Part shown: piece after piece, positions 1 through 7,810 of the stretch | Layout: every line of letters starts with the position of its first letter | Numbering within the stretch: the first letter of the stretch is position 1 | Assembly (NCBI GenBank): GCA_003134695.1 | Contig: PLCB01000022.1 | Location: 1 to 60,559, forward strand | Length of the DNA stretch: 60,559 bases | Direction: 5' to 3' | Source of the DNA: Candidatus Zemynaea palustris | Lineage (GTDB): Bacteria > Vulcanimicrobiota > Vulcanimicrobiia > Vulcanimicrobiales > Vulcanimicrobiaceae | The notes under the pieces: generated by a model | Databases searched by the model: none | What the model was told of the DNA's origin: nothing | What the model saw: the letters and a program-made list of their open reading frames with translations, nothing else | Translations under genes and position numbers: made by a program

Positions 1-1074
1 CTTCTCGGCCGCATTCTTGATCAGTGCAAGATAGCGATACACGAAGTGCACGAACTTGCCGTACGGTGCGGTGACGTACAGCCCGGCGAGGGCGGCCAGG
101 TGCGTCGAGAATACGAGACCCATGAGGCTCGTCCCGCGCAGCACGAGGGTCAGCATGCCGGTGATTGCGACCAGCTCGAGGATGACGAGGAACGCATAGT
201 CCATCGCCTTCATCGAATCAGAGGTCGGGACCGGATCGCTCTGTGGTTTCAAGACGAGCAACCCAGTGCAGCCGACGACCATCAGCGCGCCGCCGGCGAT
301 CCCAAAGAGCACGGGAGCGCTTACTATTTCATACGGCGGTCGGATGTGGAGCACGTTCTGCTCGATCGCGGCGAGCGTGGTCGAGACGAACGCCGCCAGA
401 AATCCCCAGAACACGCAACCGTGCAGTCGCCGCCGCGCGCTCGAGCCGCGTCGCCGCGGGTAATAACATCCCGCGCCACCGCCCTTTAAGTACTGCAAGC
501 TCAGCGCGCCGGCGGTCGCCTTTGCAAACGCCGCCCAATTCAGCGAAGGCCCACGCGGGAGCGCGACGTCTCGGGCGAACTCGCGCGCGCCCGCAAGAAT
601 CACGAACAGCCCCCAGAGCGAGACGGCCAGAGCAGGGACGAGGAGCGCGAGATATGGGACGACGGCGTAAAATGCGCCGGGACCGACGTGTCGCGTGACG
701 AGATTCGCCGGGCCTCCAAGAGCGGTGATCGCTCCAAACACCAGCACGCCGATGGCGACCGGCGCGATCCAGCCACTACGCAACAGCCGCGCGAGGACGT
801 TCGGCCAGCCATAACGCTCGTACGTCCGCACGCGCGCTTCGGCTAGAACCTTCGGGATGTTGACGGCGAACTCGTGCGGCGGCGCAAACATGCACGCGTC
901 GTAGCAGTTTCGACAATCGTGGCAAAGATTCGCCAGATATGTGACGGCGCCGTCGTTGAAGCTGGTCAGCAGTTCGGCGGCCGGAAAGACGGCACAGTAT
1001 CCCTCGCAATAGCGACACGCGTTGCAAACGCTCAACTGCCGATCGATCTCACGTGTCAGGTCAAGCTCGTGCAC
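1..1074 (-). CDS. tcuB: TcuB/CitB-like Fe-S membrane protein (partial, runs off left edge)
   Basis: The minus-strand frame is open from GTG 1074 to the window edge (358 codons, no stop). The N-terminus carries two ferredoxin-like Cys clusters, CNACRYCEGYC near residues 17-27 and CHDCRNCYDAC near 50-60, followed by several hydrophobic segments. This is the layout of TcuB, the membrane electron-transfer partner that reoxidises the FAD of tricarballylate dehydrogenase TcuA and passes electrons to quinone. It overlaps the 3' end of tcuA by 14 bp, so translation is probably coupled. The GTG follows a GAGGCGGG Shine-Dalgarno-like stretch. The protein is probably complete or nearly so a few codons beyond the window, since the family is about 360-380 residues. 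Substrate could be citrate, tricarballylate or a related acid. Confidence 0.85.
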   Translation of the reverse strand, partial: MHELDLTREIDRQLSVCNACRYCEGYCAVFPAAELLTSFNDGAVTYLANLCHDCRNCYDACMFAPPHEFAVNIPKVLAEARVRTYERYGWPNVLARLLRSGWIAPVAIGVLVFGAITALGGPANLVTRHVGPGAFYAVVPYLALLVPALAVSLWGLFVILAGAREFARDVALPRGPSLNWAAFAKATAGALSLQYLKGGGAGCYYPRRRGSSARRRLHGCVFWGFLAAFVSTTLAAIEQNVLHIRPPYEIVSAPVLFGIAGGALMVVGCTGLLVLKPQSDPVPTSDSMKAMDYAFLVILELVAITGMLTLVLRGTSLMGLVFSTHLAALAGLYVTAPYGKFVHFVYRYLALIKNAAEK

Positions 1075-2443
1075 GGCGACCCGCCTCTTTCCCGGCGATG
1101 CGGCCGAAGACGCTTCCGATCGTGAGACCGAAACCTGCGAGGTAACCGCGTCCGAGAATGTTTCCCGCCATGCATTCGCCGGCCGCATAGAGGTTCGCAA
1201 ACGGCGTACCGTCGTTGTGCAACACGCGAGCGCGTTCGTCGACGCCGACCCCAAGGTAGGTGAACGTGATGCCCGGTCGCGCGGGATAGCAATAGAAGGG
1301 CGGCGTGTCAATCGGAAGCGCCCAGTGGCTTTTCGGCGGCGTGATTCCGGAGGTTGCGCAATCGTCGAGGTCGCCGGGCGCGAACGTCCCCGGCCGCGTC
1401 GCCAAATTGTACTCGGTCACCGTCGCGATCAGCGCCCCGGCTTCGAGACCGGCCGCCTCTGCGAGCGCTGCGAGCGAATCGGCGGCGATGGGCGGATAGA
1501 GCGTGGGGATGAACTTCCCCTTGACCTTCCCATCGAAGACGGCGTAGGCGATTTGATCCGGTTGCTCCGCGATGAGACCGCCCCAAATCGCATAGCGCTT
1601 GGGCCAAAGGTCTTCGCCCTCGTCGTAAAAACGTTTGGCGAAGCGGTTGACGACGATGCCGAAGGGGATCGCATCGAGCCTGGTCACGATCCCGCCGTCG
1701 AACTGCGGCGCACGCGCATCGACTGCGACCGCATGGAATCCGCGCGGATCGCCGACCGGCTTGGCGTCACGCTCGTACAGCGCGGCCAGGACGACGCCGT
1801 TATTGTACGGCGTCCCTCTGATGACGAAGTGGTCGGCCGCGTCGCCCCAGTAGCGCTTCAGCCATGGAATGTTGGCTTCGAAGCCACCGGTCGCAACGAC
1901 CGCCGCACGGCAGCGCAATTTTTGTGAGACTCCTCCGACGTCGACGATGACGTCGCTGACTTGGCCATCCTGGAAGGCCAAGTCGCGTGCCGTCGTGTCG
2001 TAAAGGACCTCGACCCCGCTGCGCGCGGCGGTATCGTAGTATGCATTGACCAGCGCCTTGCCGCCGCCCAAGAAGAAACGGTTGGTGCGCGAGAGGTGCA
2101 GCGTTCCGCGCAAAGCCTTTTGCCAGAGGACGCCGTGCCGCGCCATCCATTGCGGAAGGGTGCGCGATTCGCGGATCGTGAGCGCCGCCAGGTTGCGATC
2201 CGTCGCGCCCCCCGTGACGCGTAGCAGGTCGTCCATGAACTCGTCTTCGCCGTAAACCCCGGTCGCGAACTCATCGGACTCGCCGTGGGCGTGGCGGATA
2301 TCGCGCGTGTGGCGGGTGTTTCCACCGCGCATCGCGCGCGGCGCGCGCTCGAGCAGCACGACGCGCGCGCCTTCGTCACAGGCCGCGAGCGCCGCGCAGA
2401 GTGCGGCGTTTCCACCTCCCAGGACGACGACGTCGATATCCAA
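1061..2443 (-). CDS. tcuA: FAD-dependent tricarballylate dehydrogenase-like protein TcuA
   Basis: A 460-residue flavoprotein of the fumarate reductase/succinate dehydrogenase type. It opens with a Rossmann FAD motif (VVVLGGGNAALCAA, residues 5-18) and ends with the FAD-contact region NLYAAGECMAGNILGRGY typical of FAD_binding_2 enzymes. TcuA oxidises tricarballylate to cis-aconitate. The order here, solute-binding protein then tcuA then tcuB, matches tricarballylate or citrate utilisation loci, with a TRAP component in place of the usual TcuC transporter. The gene starts 18 bp after the TRAP gene and overlaps tcuB. The family also contains other fumarate-reductase-like oxidoreductases, so the exact tricarboxylate is inferred from the TcuB neighbour. 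Confidence 0.85.
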   Translation of the reverse strand: MDIDVVVLGGGNAALCAALAACDEGARVVLLERAPRAMRGGNTRHTRDIRHAHGESDEFATGVYGEDEFMDDLLRVTGGATDRNLAALTIRESRTLPQWMARHGVLWQKALRGTLHLSRTNRFFLGGGKALVNAYYDTAARSGVEVLYDTTARDLAFQDGQVSDVIVDVGGVSQKLRCRAAVVATGGFEANIPWLKRYWGDAADHFVIRGTPYNNGVVLAALYERDAKPVGDPRGFHAVAVDARAPQFDGGIVTRLDAIPFGIVVNRFAKRFYDEGEDLWPKRYAIWGGLIAEQPDQIAYAVFDGKVKGKFIPTLYPPIAADSLAALAEAAGLEAGALIATVTEYNLATRPGTFAPGDLDDCATSGITPPKSHWALPIDTPPFYCYPARPGITFTYLGVGVDERARVLHNDGTPFANLYAAGECMAGNILGRGYLAGFGLTIGSVFGRIAGKEAGRRARA

Positions 2444-2461
2444 AAGGCACAGTTCGAAGAG

Positions 2462-3496
2462 CTAGGTGAGCTGCCCGGTCGTTTTCTCCAAGAGTTTCCA
2501 CGCCGCGGGATCGTACTGATCGCGCCAGGTCTTGTACAATCCCGCATCGCGAATGGCTCGGCGAAACGGCTCGCTCGCGGGACGGTTGATCGCGACGCCC
2601 TGCGAACGCAAAGTCGCCTCGAGCGAGTTCTCGGCGTCGGCCATCCCCGTCGACGCCGCCGAGGCCGCGGCGCCGAACTCGCGGTTGACGATGTCTTGCA
2701 GCTTTTTCGGAAGCCGAGTCCATGTATCGTTGTTCGCGACCAGCAGATAGATCAAGCGGCTGTGGCTCGTGATCGAGCAGAACTTGACCAGCTCGTAGAA
2801 CTTGAAGTTCTCAAACGTGGGCAGCGGGATTTCAATCGCATCCACGAGGTGCGTCGACAATGAAGTATATACTTCGGCGAGCGAAATAACCGTCGGTGAG
2901 GCGTCGAACGCCTTGAACGTCGCGACGTCGATCGGGCCGGGCGGGACGCGCATCTTCACGCCTTTGAGATCTGCCGGCGAGTTGATCGGCCCCAGGCGAT
3001 TCTGCATGTGGAACGCGCCGCCATAAAATGCGGCGACGCTTCGCAGTTCGATCTTCGACATGGCGTCCGCGATGTACTCGCCGAGCGGGCCGTTGGCCGC
3101 GCCCATAAACTGCTTAAACGATCCAAACGCGAACGGGATGCTCCACAGCGCAGCGACCGGGACGACGTTCCCAAGAATGTTGTTGCCGATCTGCAAGAAT
3201 TCGAGCGCTCCGCTGCGTGCTTGCCCAAGCATCTGTGGGTCGCTGCCGAGCACGCTCTGGGGGAAGACCCGAATCTCCATCTGTCCGCCCGACGCATCCT
3301 GAACGCGCTTCGCCGCCGCGATCGTCTCGATCGTCATCGGATGCGTCGGCGTTTGGTCGCTGCCAAGCTTGTAACTGAACTCCGCCGCGCCGCCGGGGTA
3401 ACGCAAGAATCCGATCGAGGCAAAAGCCCCGGCCCCCGCTCCAACGGCCAAGAGGCGCCCGCGTGTAATACCGGGGTGGCGATGGTATGAGCTCAT
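2462..3496 (-). CDS. dctP: TRAP transporter solute-binding protein, DctP family
   Basis: A 344-residue DctP (SBP_bac_7) protein, the periplasmic receptor of sodium-driven TRAP carboxylate transporters. The N-terminus has a hydrophobic export signal after TRGR. The central block with KGVKMRVPPGP and SLAEVYTSLSTHLVDAIE is the family's ligand-binding region, and its Arg normally clamps the substrate carboxylate. It is the first gene of the dctP-tcuA-tcuB operon, so a di- or tricarboxylate ligand is likely. The DctQ and DctM membrane subunits do not flank it within the window; they could lie left of the edge or elsewhere. Confidence 0.9.
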   Translation of the reverse strand: MSSYHRHPGITRGRLLAVGAGAGAFASIGFLRYPGGAAEFSYKLGSDQTPTHPMTIETIAAAKRVQDASGGQMEIRVFPQSVLGSDPQMLGQARSGALEFLQIGNNILGNVVPVAALWSIPFAFGSFKQFMGAANGPLGEYIADAMSKIELRSVAAFYGGAFHMQNRLGPINSPADLKGVKMRVPPGPIDVATFKAFDASPTVISLAEVYTSLSTHLVDAIEIPLPTFENFKFYELVKFCSITSHSRLIYLLVANNDTWTRLPKKLQDIVNREFGAAASAASTGMADAENSLEATLRSQGVAINRPASEPFRRAIRDAGLYKTWRDQYDPAAWKLLEKTTGQLT

Positions 3497-3577
3497 GCTG
3501 GCGCCTTCGGCGGGGTGGGACCCCTTCCTCGGCTTCGGGCGGGGTGGGGTCCGGCCGTGGCCGAACTATAGCACGGT

Positions 3578-4453
3578 ATGACTCGTGCCCCATCGGTCGA
3601 CGCGGTGATGCTCGAAGCCCGCGCGACCATTCTGACGAAGCGCTCGATCAAGAAGAGCTCCAAGCTCGCCGGAATCGACATTGCGATCGCTTGCATGGAC
3701 CTGACTACGCTCGAAGGCAAAGACTCGCCGGGGAAGGTCCGCTCGATATGTGCGCGCGCGATCTCGCCGGCGCCGGGCGTCCGCAGCGTCGCGGCCGTCT
3801 GCGTCTACCCGACGCTCGTCCCCGAGTGCGTCCGCGCGCTCGAGGGCTCGTCGGTGCTCGTGGCGTCGGTCGCGACCGCGTTCCCCAGCGGCCTCTCACC
3901 GCTCGACGTGAAGTTGCGCGAGACGCGCGAAGCCGTCGCGATGGGTGCCGACGAGATCGACATGGTGATCGATCGCGGCGCGCTGCTGGCCGGACGCGAG
4001 ACCGAGGTTTTCGCGCAGATCGTCGCGATCAAGGAAGCGTGCGGTCAGACGACGCTCAAAGTCATCCTCGAAGCGGGCGAACTCGGCTCGTATGCGACGA
4101 TCCGCCGCGCCTGCGACATCGCACTCGCCGCCGGCGCCGACTTCATCAAGACTTCGACCGGAAAGATTCCGATCTCGACGACGCCGGGGATCGCGCTCTT
4201 GATGGCCGAGTCGCTGCGCGACCATCAGCGCAAGACTGGACGTGCCGCCGGACTGAAGTTGGCGGGCGGGATTCGTACGACGAAGGCCGCGCTCGGCTAT
4301 CTCTCGCTGATCAAAGAGACGCTCGGCGACGCATGGCTGCATCCCGACCGTTTCCGCATCGGCGCGTCGTCGCTGCTCGACGACCTCTTGATGCAGCGCG
4401 AGAAGGAAATCACCGGCTCATACTCGGCGCTCGCCTACGTGGCGCAGGCATAA
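3578..4453 (+). CDS. deoC: deoxyribose-phosphate aldolase
   Basis: 291 residues, longer than the 220-260 of most bacterial DeoC and closer to animal DERA. Recognised from CMDLTTLEGKDSPGK near residues 38-52, AVCVYPTLVPEC, DEIDMVIDRGALLAG, the Schiff-base region DFIKTSTGKI with its catalytic Lys, and LAGGIRTTK with a second active-site Lys. It cleaves 2-deoxyribose-5-phosphate to acetaldehyde and glyceraldehyde-3-phosphate. Only 7 bp separate it from the downstream aldehyde dehydrogenase, which is a natural sink for the acetaldehyde. A tcuA/dctP operon runs divergently, with 81 bp between them. Confidence 0.93.
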   Translation: MTRAPSVDAVMLEARATILTKRSIKKSSKLAGIDIAIACMDLTTLEGKDSPGKVRSICARAISPAPGVRSVAAVCVYPTLVPECVRALEGSSVLVASVATAFPSGLSPLDVKLRETREAVAMGADEIDMVIDRGALLAGRETEVFAQIVAIKEACGQTTLKVILEAGELGSYATIRRACDIALAAGADFIKTSTGKIPISTTPGIALLMAESLRDHQRKTGRAAGLKLAGGIRTTKAALGYLSLIKETLGDAWLHPDRFRIGASSLLDDLLMQREKEITGSYSALAYVAQA

Positions 4454-4460
4454 GGGTAGG

Positions 4461-5921
4461 ATGATTCAGACAAAACCGGCTCCGGCTGTCCCCGGCTTTG
4501 ACTACGCGCCCTCTCCCGAGACGACGCCGGTTAAGGTTCGCGATCGCTACGGGCTCTTCATCGGCGGCGATTGGGTCGCGCCGAAGAGCGGCGAGTGCTT
4601 TGCGACCATCAACCCGGCGACCGAGGAAAAACTCGCCGACGTCGCATTCGCCAACGCCGAAGACGTCGACCGCGCGGTCGAAGCGGCGCGCCGCGCCTAT
4701 GACAAGTATTGGCGCAAGATGCCGGGGTCGGAACGCGCGAAGTACGTGTATCGTATCGGGCGCGCGCTGACCGAACGCTCGCGCGAGTTCGCGGTCCTAG
4801 AGTCGATGGACGGCGGGAAGCCGATTCGCGAGTCGCGCGACTTCGACGTCCCGCAAGCCGCGGCGCACTTCTTCTACCACGCCGGGTGGGCCGATAAGTT
4901 GGAGTGGGCGGTGCAGTCGCCCGAAAGAATTCACTCGCTGGGCGTCGTCGGTGCGATCGTCCCCTGGAATTTTCCGCTCTTGATCGCGACCTGGAAGATC
5001 GCGCCTGCCCTCGCCTGCGGAAACACGATCGTCCTCAAACCCGCCGAGACGACGCCCCTCACGGCGCTCCTGCTCGCCCAGGTGATCCAGGAGGCCGATC
5101 TGCCGCCGGGCGTCGTGAACGTCGTTACCGGCGACGGCCGGACCGGCTCGGCTCTGGTCGAGCACAACGACACCGACAAGTTGTCGTTCACTGGTTCGAC
5201 CGAAGTCGGGAAGATGATTCGCCGCTCGACTGCGGGCACCGGCAAGAAACTCGCGCTCGAACTCGGCGGCAAGGCCGCGCTCATCGTCTACGACGATGCG
5301 CCGCTCGACCAGGTGATCGAGGGGATCGTCAGCGCGATCTACTTCAATCAAGGCCACGTCTGCTGCGCCGGTTCGCGCTTGCTCTTGCAAGAGCCGATCT
5401 ACGAAGAGATCATCGAACGTCTGCACGCGCGCATCGAGACGCTGAGGCTCGGCAATCCGCTCGACAAGAATACCGACATCGGCGCGATCAACTCGCGAAT
5501 GCAGCGCGACCGGATCGTCGAGATGGTCAACAGCGGCATCTCCGAAGGCGCGCACTTGGTGCAGGCCTCGTGTCCGTTGCCGGAACGGGGCTACTGGTAT
5601 CCGGCGTCATTCTTCACCAACGTGCAGCCGACGCATCGTATCGCGCGCGAAGAGATCTTCGGCCCGGTGCTTTCGATCATGACGTTTCGCACCGCCGACG
5701 AAGCGATCGAGCGCGCCAACAACCTGCCCTACGGCCTCAGTGCGGGCATCTGGACCGCGAGCGGTCAGCTCGGGATGTACACGGCGGCGCGGATGCAAGC
5801 CGGCGTCGTGTGGTGCAACACGTTCAACCAGTTCGATCCCTCGTCGCCGTTCGGCGGCTACAAGGAATCCGGCTTCGGCCGCGAGGGCGGCTTGGCCGGC
5901 CTTCGGGATTATTTGCGGTAA
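4461..5921 (+). CDS. aldehyde dehydrogenase (ALDH16-like, catalytic half)
   Basis: A complete 486-residue NAD(P)-dependent aldehyde dehydrogenase. The cofactor region reads VVGAIVPWNFPLL, the general-base Glu lies in LALELGGKAAL, and the nucleophile is one of the two Cys in GHVCCAGSRLLL. The C-terminal GGYKESGFGREGG motif is intact. The N-terminal FDYAPSPE and YGLFIGGDWV resemble the first module of ALDH16-type enzymes. It is cotranscribed with deoC, so acetaldehyde oxidation in deoxynucleoside breakdown is the likely role. Enzymes of this type usually sit beside a second, catalytically empty ALDH module; here a matching half-length gene is found at 36.4-37.3 kb, about 30.5 kb away. Confidence 0.92.
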   Translation: MIQTKPAPAVPGFDYAPSPETTPVKVRDRYGLFIGGDWVAPKSGECFATINPATEEKLADVAFANAEDVDRAVEAARRAYDKYWRKMPGSERAKYVYRIGRALTERSREFAVLESMDGGKPIRESRDFDVPQAAAHFFYHAGWADKLEWAVQSPERIHSLGVVGAIVPWNFPLLIATWKIAPALACGNTIVLKPAETTPLTALLLAQVIQEADLPPGVVNVVTGDGRTGSALVEHNDTDKLSFTGSTEVGKMIRRSTAGTGKKLALELGGKAALIVYDDAPLDQVIEGIVSAIYFNQGHVCCAGSRLLLQEPIYEEIIERLHARIETLRLGNPLDKNTDIGAINSRMQRDRIVEMVNSGISEGAHLVQASCPLPERGYWYPASFFTNVQPTHRIAREEIFGPVLSIMTFRTADEAIERANNLPYGLSAGIWTASGQLGMYTAARMQAGVVWCNTFNQFDPSSPFGGYKESGFGREGGLAGLRDYLR

Positions 5922-5952
5922 CTTCGGGGACGCCTCGGGGTAATTGGATCTC

Positions 5953-7230
5953 ATGCTGACCACACCGCGCCCCGCTTCCGTCGATCGTGCCCTTGCTCGA
6001 CGGTGGTACCTGCAGAACCGAAACCGAACCGCGGACATCTTCAGGATATTCGACCCAAGCGCATATTACGAGCGGCCGATCCCGTTGCGCCACCCCCTCG
6101 CCTTCTACGAAGGCCACATCCCGGCGTTCACGCACAGCAAATTGCTGGTCGAGGCCCTCGGCACGCCGCCGGCGGACGCCGAGTACCAGAAGTTTTTCGA
6201 TCGCGGCATCGACCCGGCGAGCGTTCAGGATGCGAAGCAGCACGAGCGTCAAGCGTGGCCCGAGCGATCCCTCGTGTGGAAGTTCGGCACAAGCGTCGAC
6301 ATCGACGTCCTGCGCGCCATAGAAAACGCCGCTTTAAGCGACGCGGCCTCGCCGCTGCTCGAGCGCGGTCATGCGCTTTGGACGATCCTCGAACACGAGG
6401 AGATGCATCACGAGACCTTCCTCTATATGTTGCACCGCTTACCGCTCGAACGGAAGCGGGCGCCTCAACGCGACGCGCATCTCGACCGCGAGCCGGCTAT
6501 TCGCGGACGCGTCCAAGTCCCGGCCGGCCGCGCGACGCTTGGCGTGAGTCGCGACGGAATCTTGTTTGCCTGGGACAATGAATTCGAAGAACAGATCATA
6601 GACGTCAGTGCGTTCGAAGTCGACGTCAACAAGACCACCAACGGTGAGTGGCTCGAATTCGTGAAAGCCGGCGGACCCGTTCCGTCCTTTTGGATCGAGC
6701 GGGACGACGAGTACCGTTTGCTCGGGATGTTTGAAGAACTGCCGCTTCCAAAAAGTTGGCCGGTCTACGTGACGCAGGCCCAAGCATCGCAGTATGCCGC
6801 CTGGCGCGGCGGCCGGATCATGACCGAGGCCGAATATCACCGCGCCGCGTTCGGGACGCCGAACGGCGAGGAGCGCGCGTTTCCGTGGGGCGCTACTCCG
6901 CCGGATGCGCGAATCCACGGGAACTTCGACTATCGCCGCTTCGATCCGGAACCGGTCGGAAGCTCACCGCAAGGCGCGAGCGCCTGGGGCGTGCACGACG
7001 TGATCGGCAACGGGTGGGAATGGACATCGACCACATTCGGGCCGTTTCCCGGCTTCCGGCCGCATCCGTCATATCCGCAATACTCGGCCGATTTCTTCGA
7101 CGACCAGCACTACGTCATGAAGGGCGCGTCGCCGGTCACGTCGCGCAACTTGATTCGCCGGTCCTGGCGAAACTGGTTCAGGCCTGACTATCCCTACGTC
7201 TACGCGACGTTCCGCGTCGTTCGCGGCTGA
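5953..7230 (+). CDS. EgtB-type iron-dependent sulfoxide synthase (ergothioneine/selenoneine family)
   Basis: Two domains are visible. An N-terminal DinB-like bundle carries the iron ligands HEEMHHE near residue 140 (HX3HXE), and a C-terminal formylglycine-generating-enzyme-type domain includes the segments VYVTQAQASQYAAWRGGRIM, GVHDVIGNGWEWTST and ending in TFRVVRG. EgtB joins a sulfur donor to trimethylhistidine with O2; SenA and OvoA are close relatives. No EgtD methyltransferase or SenB/SenC lies nearby, so the product is not determined. ATG 5953 is preferred to an in-frame TTG at 5944. It follows the ALDH by 31 bp and probably shares its transcript. Length 425 residues is typical. Confidence 0.82.
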   Translation: MLTTPRPASVDRALARRWYLQNRNRTADIFRIFDPSAYYERPIPLRHPLAFYEGHIPAFTHSKLLVEALGTPPADAEYQKFFDRGIDPASVQDAKQHERQAWPERSLVWKFGTSVDIDVLRAIENAALSDAASPLLERGHALWTILEHEEMHHETFLYMLHRLPLERKRAPQRDAHLDREPAIRGRVQVPAGRATLGVSRDGILFAWDNEFEEQIIDVSAFEVDVNKTTNGEWLEFVKAGGPVPSFWIERDDEYRLLGMFEELPLPKSWPVYVTQAQASQYAAWRGGRIMTEAEYHRAAFGTPNGEERAFPWGATPPDARIHGNFDYRRFDPEPVGSSPQGASAWGVHDVIGNGWEWTSTTFGPFPGFRPHPSYPQYSADFFDDQHYVMKGASPVTSRNLIRRSWRNWFRPDYPYVYATFRVVRG

Positions 7231-7331
7231 GCCTTAGTCGCGCGCCCGCGATACGGCGGATCAACCGCGGGAAGTCTCCCCTCGCCTTATCGGGTCCGCC
7301 CTCGGTCGGTACGTGGCGCTAATCAGCGCCG

Positions 7332-7553
7332 CTAGGCGGCGACTGTTACTCTTTCGAAAGCGTGGCGCGTGGGTTGAGGCACCTCCTCGCCATTTTCGCG
7401 AAGCACTTCGAGATATAACTCGATCGACGTGCGGATACTCGCGAGCGCCTCGGACTCGGTGTCGCCATGGCCAGTGCAACCGTCGAGGTCGGGCACATAA
7501 GCAGAAAACCCCTCCGGTGCCTTTGCTATAACAACATCGTAAGTTATTTCCAT
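7332..7553 (-). CDS. hicB: HicB-family antitoxin
   Basis: A 73-residue protein starting at ATG 7553 (MEITYDVVIAKAPEG). The DLDGCTGHGDTESEALA core is the partial RNase-H-like HicB fold that neutralises HicA. The usual C-terminal DNA-binding helix is absent or very short, so autoregulation may rely on another protein. Its first 10 bp overlap the end of the upstream hicA, which supports a coupled toxin-antitoxin pair. The open frame continues upstream of this ATG but that extension does not resemble HicB. Confidence 0.82.
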   Translation of the reverse strand: MEITYDVVIAKAPEGFSAYVPDLDGCTGHGDTESEALASIRTSIELYLEVLRENGEEVPQPTRHAFERVTVAA

Positions 7554-7732
7554 CCTGCGATCCTCTGTATCGACTGCCATGTTCCAGGGTCCGGCGCCTC
7601 GGACCGCTTGCCGGCCAGCACGGCTATTCGAGAGCCCTTTCGATAGATTCGGTGCGAGCCTTTTTGTCGCACTAACGCGAAGCCTTCGCGAAATAGCCGG
7701 CCTTCGATCTCCCCATATTTCGGAGGTCCCAC
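7544..7732 (-). CDS. hicA: HicA-family mRNA interferase toxin
   Basis: 62 residues from a GTG start. VRQKGSHRIY contains the conserved G-S-H of HicA, whose His is catalytic for mRNA cleavage, and the tail GTWQSIQRIAGW matches the GTLRSILKQAG end of the family. The segment between is unusual (VLAGKRSEAPDP instead of the common V-P-x-H-x-G-K), so activity may be altered. It lies upstream of and overlaps hicB. HicAB pairs act in persistence, phage defence or stabilisation of DNA; nothing mobile is seen around this one. Confidence 0.72.
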   Translation of the reverse strand: MGPPKYGEIEGRLFREGFALVRQKGSHRIYRKGSRIAVLAGKRSEAPDPGTWQSIQRIAGWK

Positions 7733-7810
7733 ATCGTGACATAGTGCCCACGATCGTTGGCAAGGTACAGGCGTCGCACGACCCCGTCGGCGAGGCCTAA
7801 CCCGGGTGGC

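Noticed and set aside
1022-1927. 301-codon plus-strand frame opposite tcuA
   Set aside because: High GC leaves long open antisense frames. This one has low-complexity Arg-rich sequence and no family motif, while tcuA on the other strand is clear.
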